The notes under the pieces: generated by a model
What the model was told of the DNA's origin: nothing
The model's database searches: none
What the model saw: the letters and a program-made list of their open reading frames with translations, nothing else
Program-made: the position numbers and the translations under genes
Shown here: in pieces, positions 5,849 to 6,327 of the stretch
How the letters are laid out: every line of letters starts with the position of its first letter
Numbering within the stretch: position 1 is the first letter of the stretch
From: Bacillota bacterium
GTDB taxonomy: Bacteria > Bacillota > Clostridia > Lachnospirales > Bianqueaceae
Length of the DNA: 6,327 nucleotides
Reading direction: 5' to 3'
Assembly (NCBI GenBank): GCA_017467985.1
Contig: JAFUJY010000123.1
Coordinates: 1-6,327, forward strand

Positions 5849-6327
5849 ATGAGGCTTGTAGAAGCCAGAATCGAAGGGTTTGGTCAGTATCGGGACCGGA
5901 CGATCACATTTGGAACGGGATTAAATGTAATCCACGGAACCAATGAATCCGGCAAGACTACTTTAATGAAGTTTATTGAAGGGGTTTTGTATGGATTTTA
6001 CAAGCCATCACAGCGCCGTCAGTATACCGAAGACTATGAAAAGTACCGTCCCTGGGACGGAGGTTCCTATGCGGGAACCTTGATATATGAAAATGCCGGC
6101 CGTAAGATTGGGATTTATCGGGACTTTGCCCAGGAAGAGATCCGCATGTACGATGTGGAGACGGGGGAGGACCTGACTTCTCAGCTGGCCTATAACGGTG
6201 TGATCCGTCAGGTGGACCCGGCATCTAGAGACTGGAAGATTTCTCCGGCGGCCTTTCGCAATACCATTAGTATTGTGCAGGGTAAAGCCTGTCCTGATCT
6301 GGAGCAGATTGGCGGGGAGCTGCAGGA
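5849..6327 (+). CDS. SbcC/YhaN-like SMC-type ATPase, N-terminal part (runs off window)
   Basis: An open frame of 159 codons continues past the last base. It starts MRLVEARIEGFGQYRDRT, typical of the Rad50/SbcC/YhaN/RecF-like ATPases. The Walker A motif GTNESGKTT spans residues 30-38, YRPWDGG (66-72) is characteristic of the YhaN-like branch, and ISIVQG places a probable Q-loop Gln at 144. The coiled coil, signature motif and Walker B would lie outside the window. The protein probably binds ATP and DNA ends as the partner of the preceding phosphoesterase. GGGAGG (5835-5840), 8 nt before the ATG, supports the start, and the gap to the preceding gene is 21 nt. It could be called SbcC or YhaN; the PWDG element favours YhaN. 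Confidence 0.88.
   Translation, partial: MRLVEARIEGFGQYRDRTITFGTGLNVIHGTNESGKTTLMKFIEGVLYGFYKPSQRRQYTEDYEKYRPWDGGSYAGTLIYENAGRKIGIYRDFAQEEIRMYDVETGEDLTSQLAYNGVIRQVDPASRDWKISPAAFRNTISIVQGKACPDLEQIGGELQ

Overview
The window looks like a chromosomal segment of an anaerobic-type member of the Bacillota, from either the Clostridia or the Negativicutes. The grounds are a Gram-positive-style Hfq core, a YnbB-type PLP protein directly after hfq, a Clostridia-type geranylgeranyl-reductase-family flavoprotein, strong GGAGG ribosome binding sites and tight same-strand gene packing. I cannot place it more narrowly from sequence alone.

Layout: (1) 1-141 is the C-terminal tail of an unrecognised protein, followed by an intrinsic terminator at 205-226. 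(2) 227-687 is a non-coding stretch. Most of it (about 245-584) is a repeat array with a 136-bp period, built from an octamer (GTAACCAC/GTGGTTAC) in strictly alternating orientation. The array runs up to a good sigma-A-type promoter (TTGTAT-17-TATAAT, 589-617). A perfect 14-bp inverted repeat (616-648) overlaps the -10 box of that promoter and the probable transcription start. (3) 688-6327 is a run of six plus-strand genes with gaps of 5 to 21 nt or an ATGA overlap, and no internal terminator that I could see: hfq, a methionine-gamma-lyase-fold PLP protein (YnbB family), an RsmF-type 16S rRNA m5C methyltransferase, a geranylgeranyl-reductase-family flavoprotein, an SbcD/YhaO-like metallophosphoesterase, and the N-terminus of an SbcC/YhaN-like ATPase that continues past the window.

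The last two genes probably form a nuclease/ATPase pair of the Mre11-Rad50 type, and hfq and rsmF both act on RNA. The PLP protein and the flavoprotein have no obvious mechanistic link to the others, so the cluster may simply be a housekeeping operon. The points most worth a second look are the alternating palindromic array before hfq, the large dyad over the hfq promoter, and the SbcD-like protein, in which the usual GNHD metal-site motif reads GEAD.
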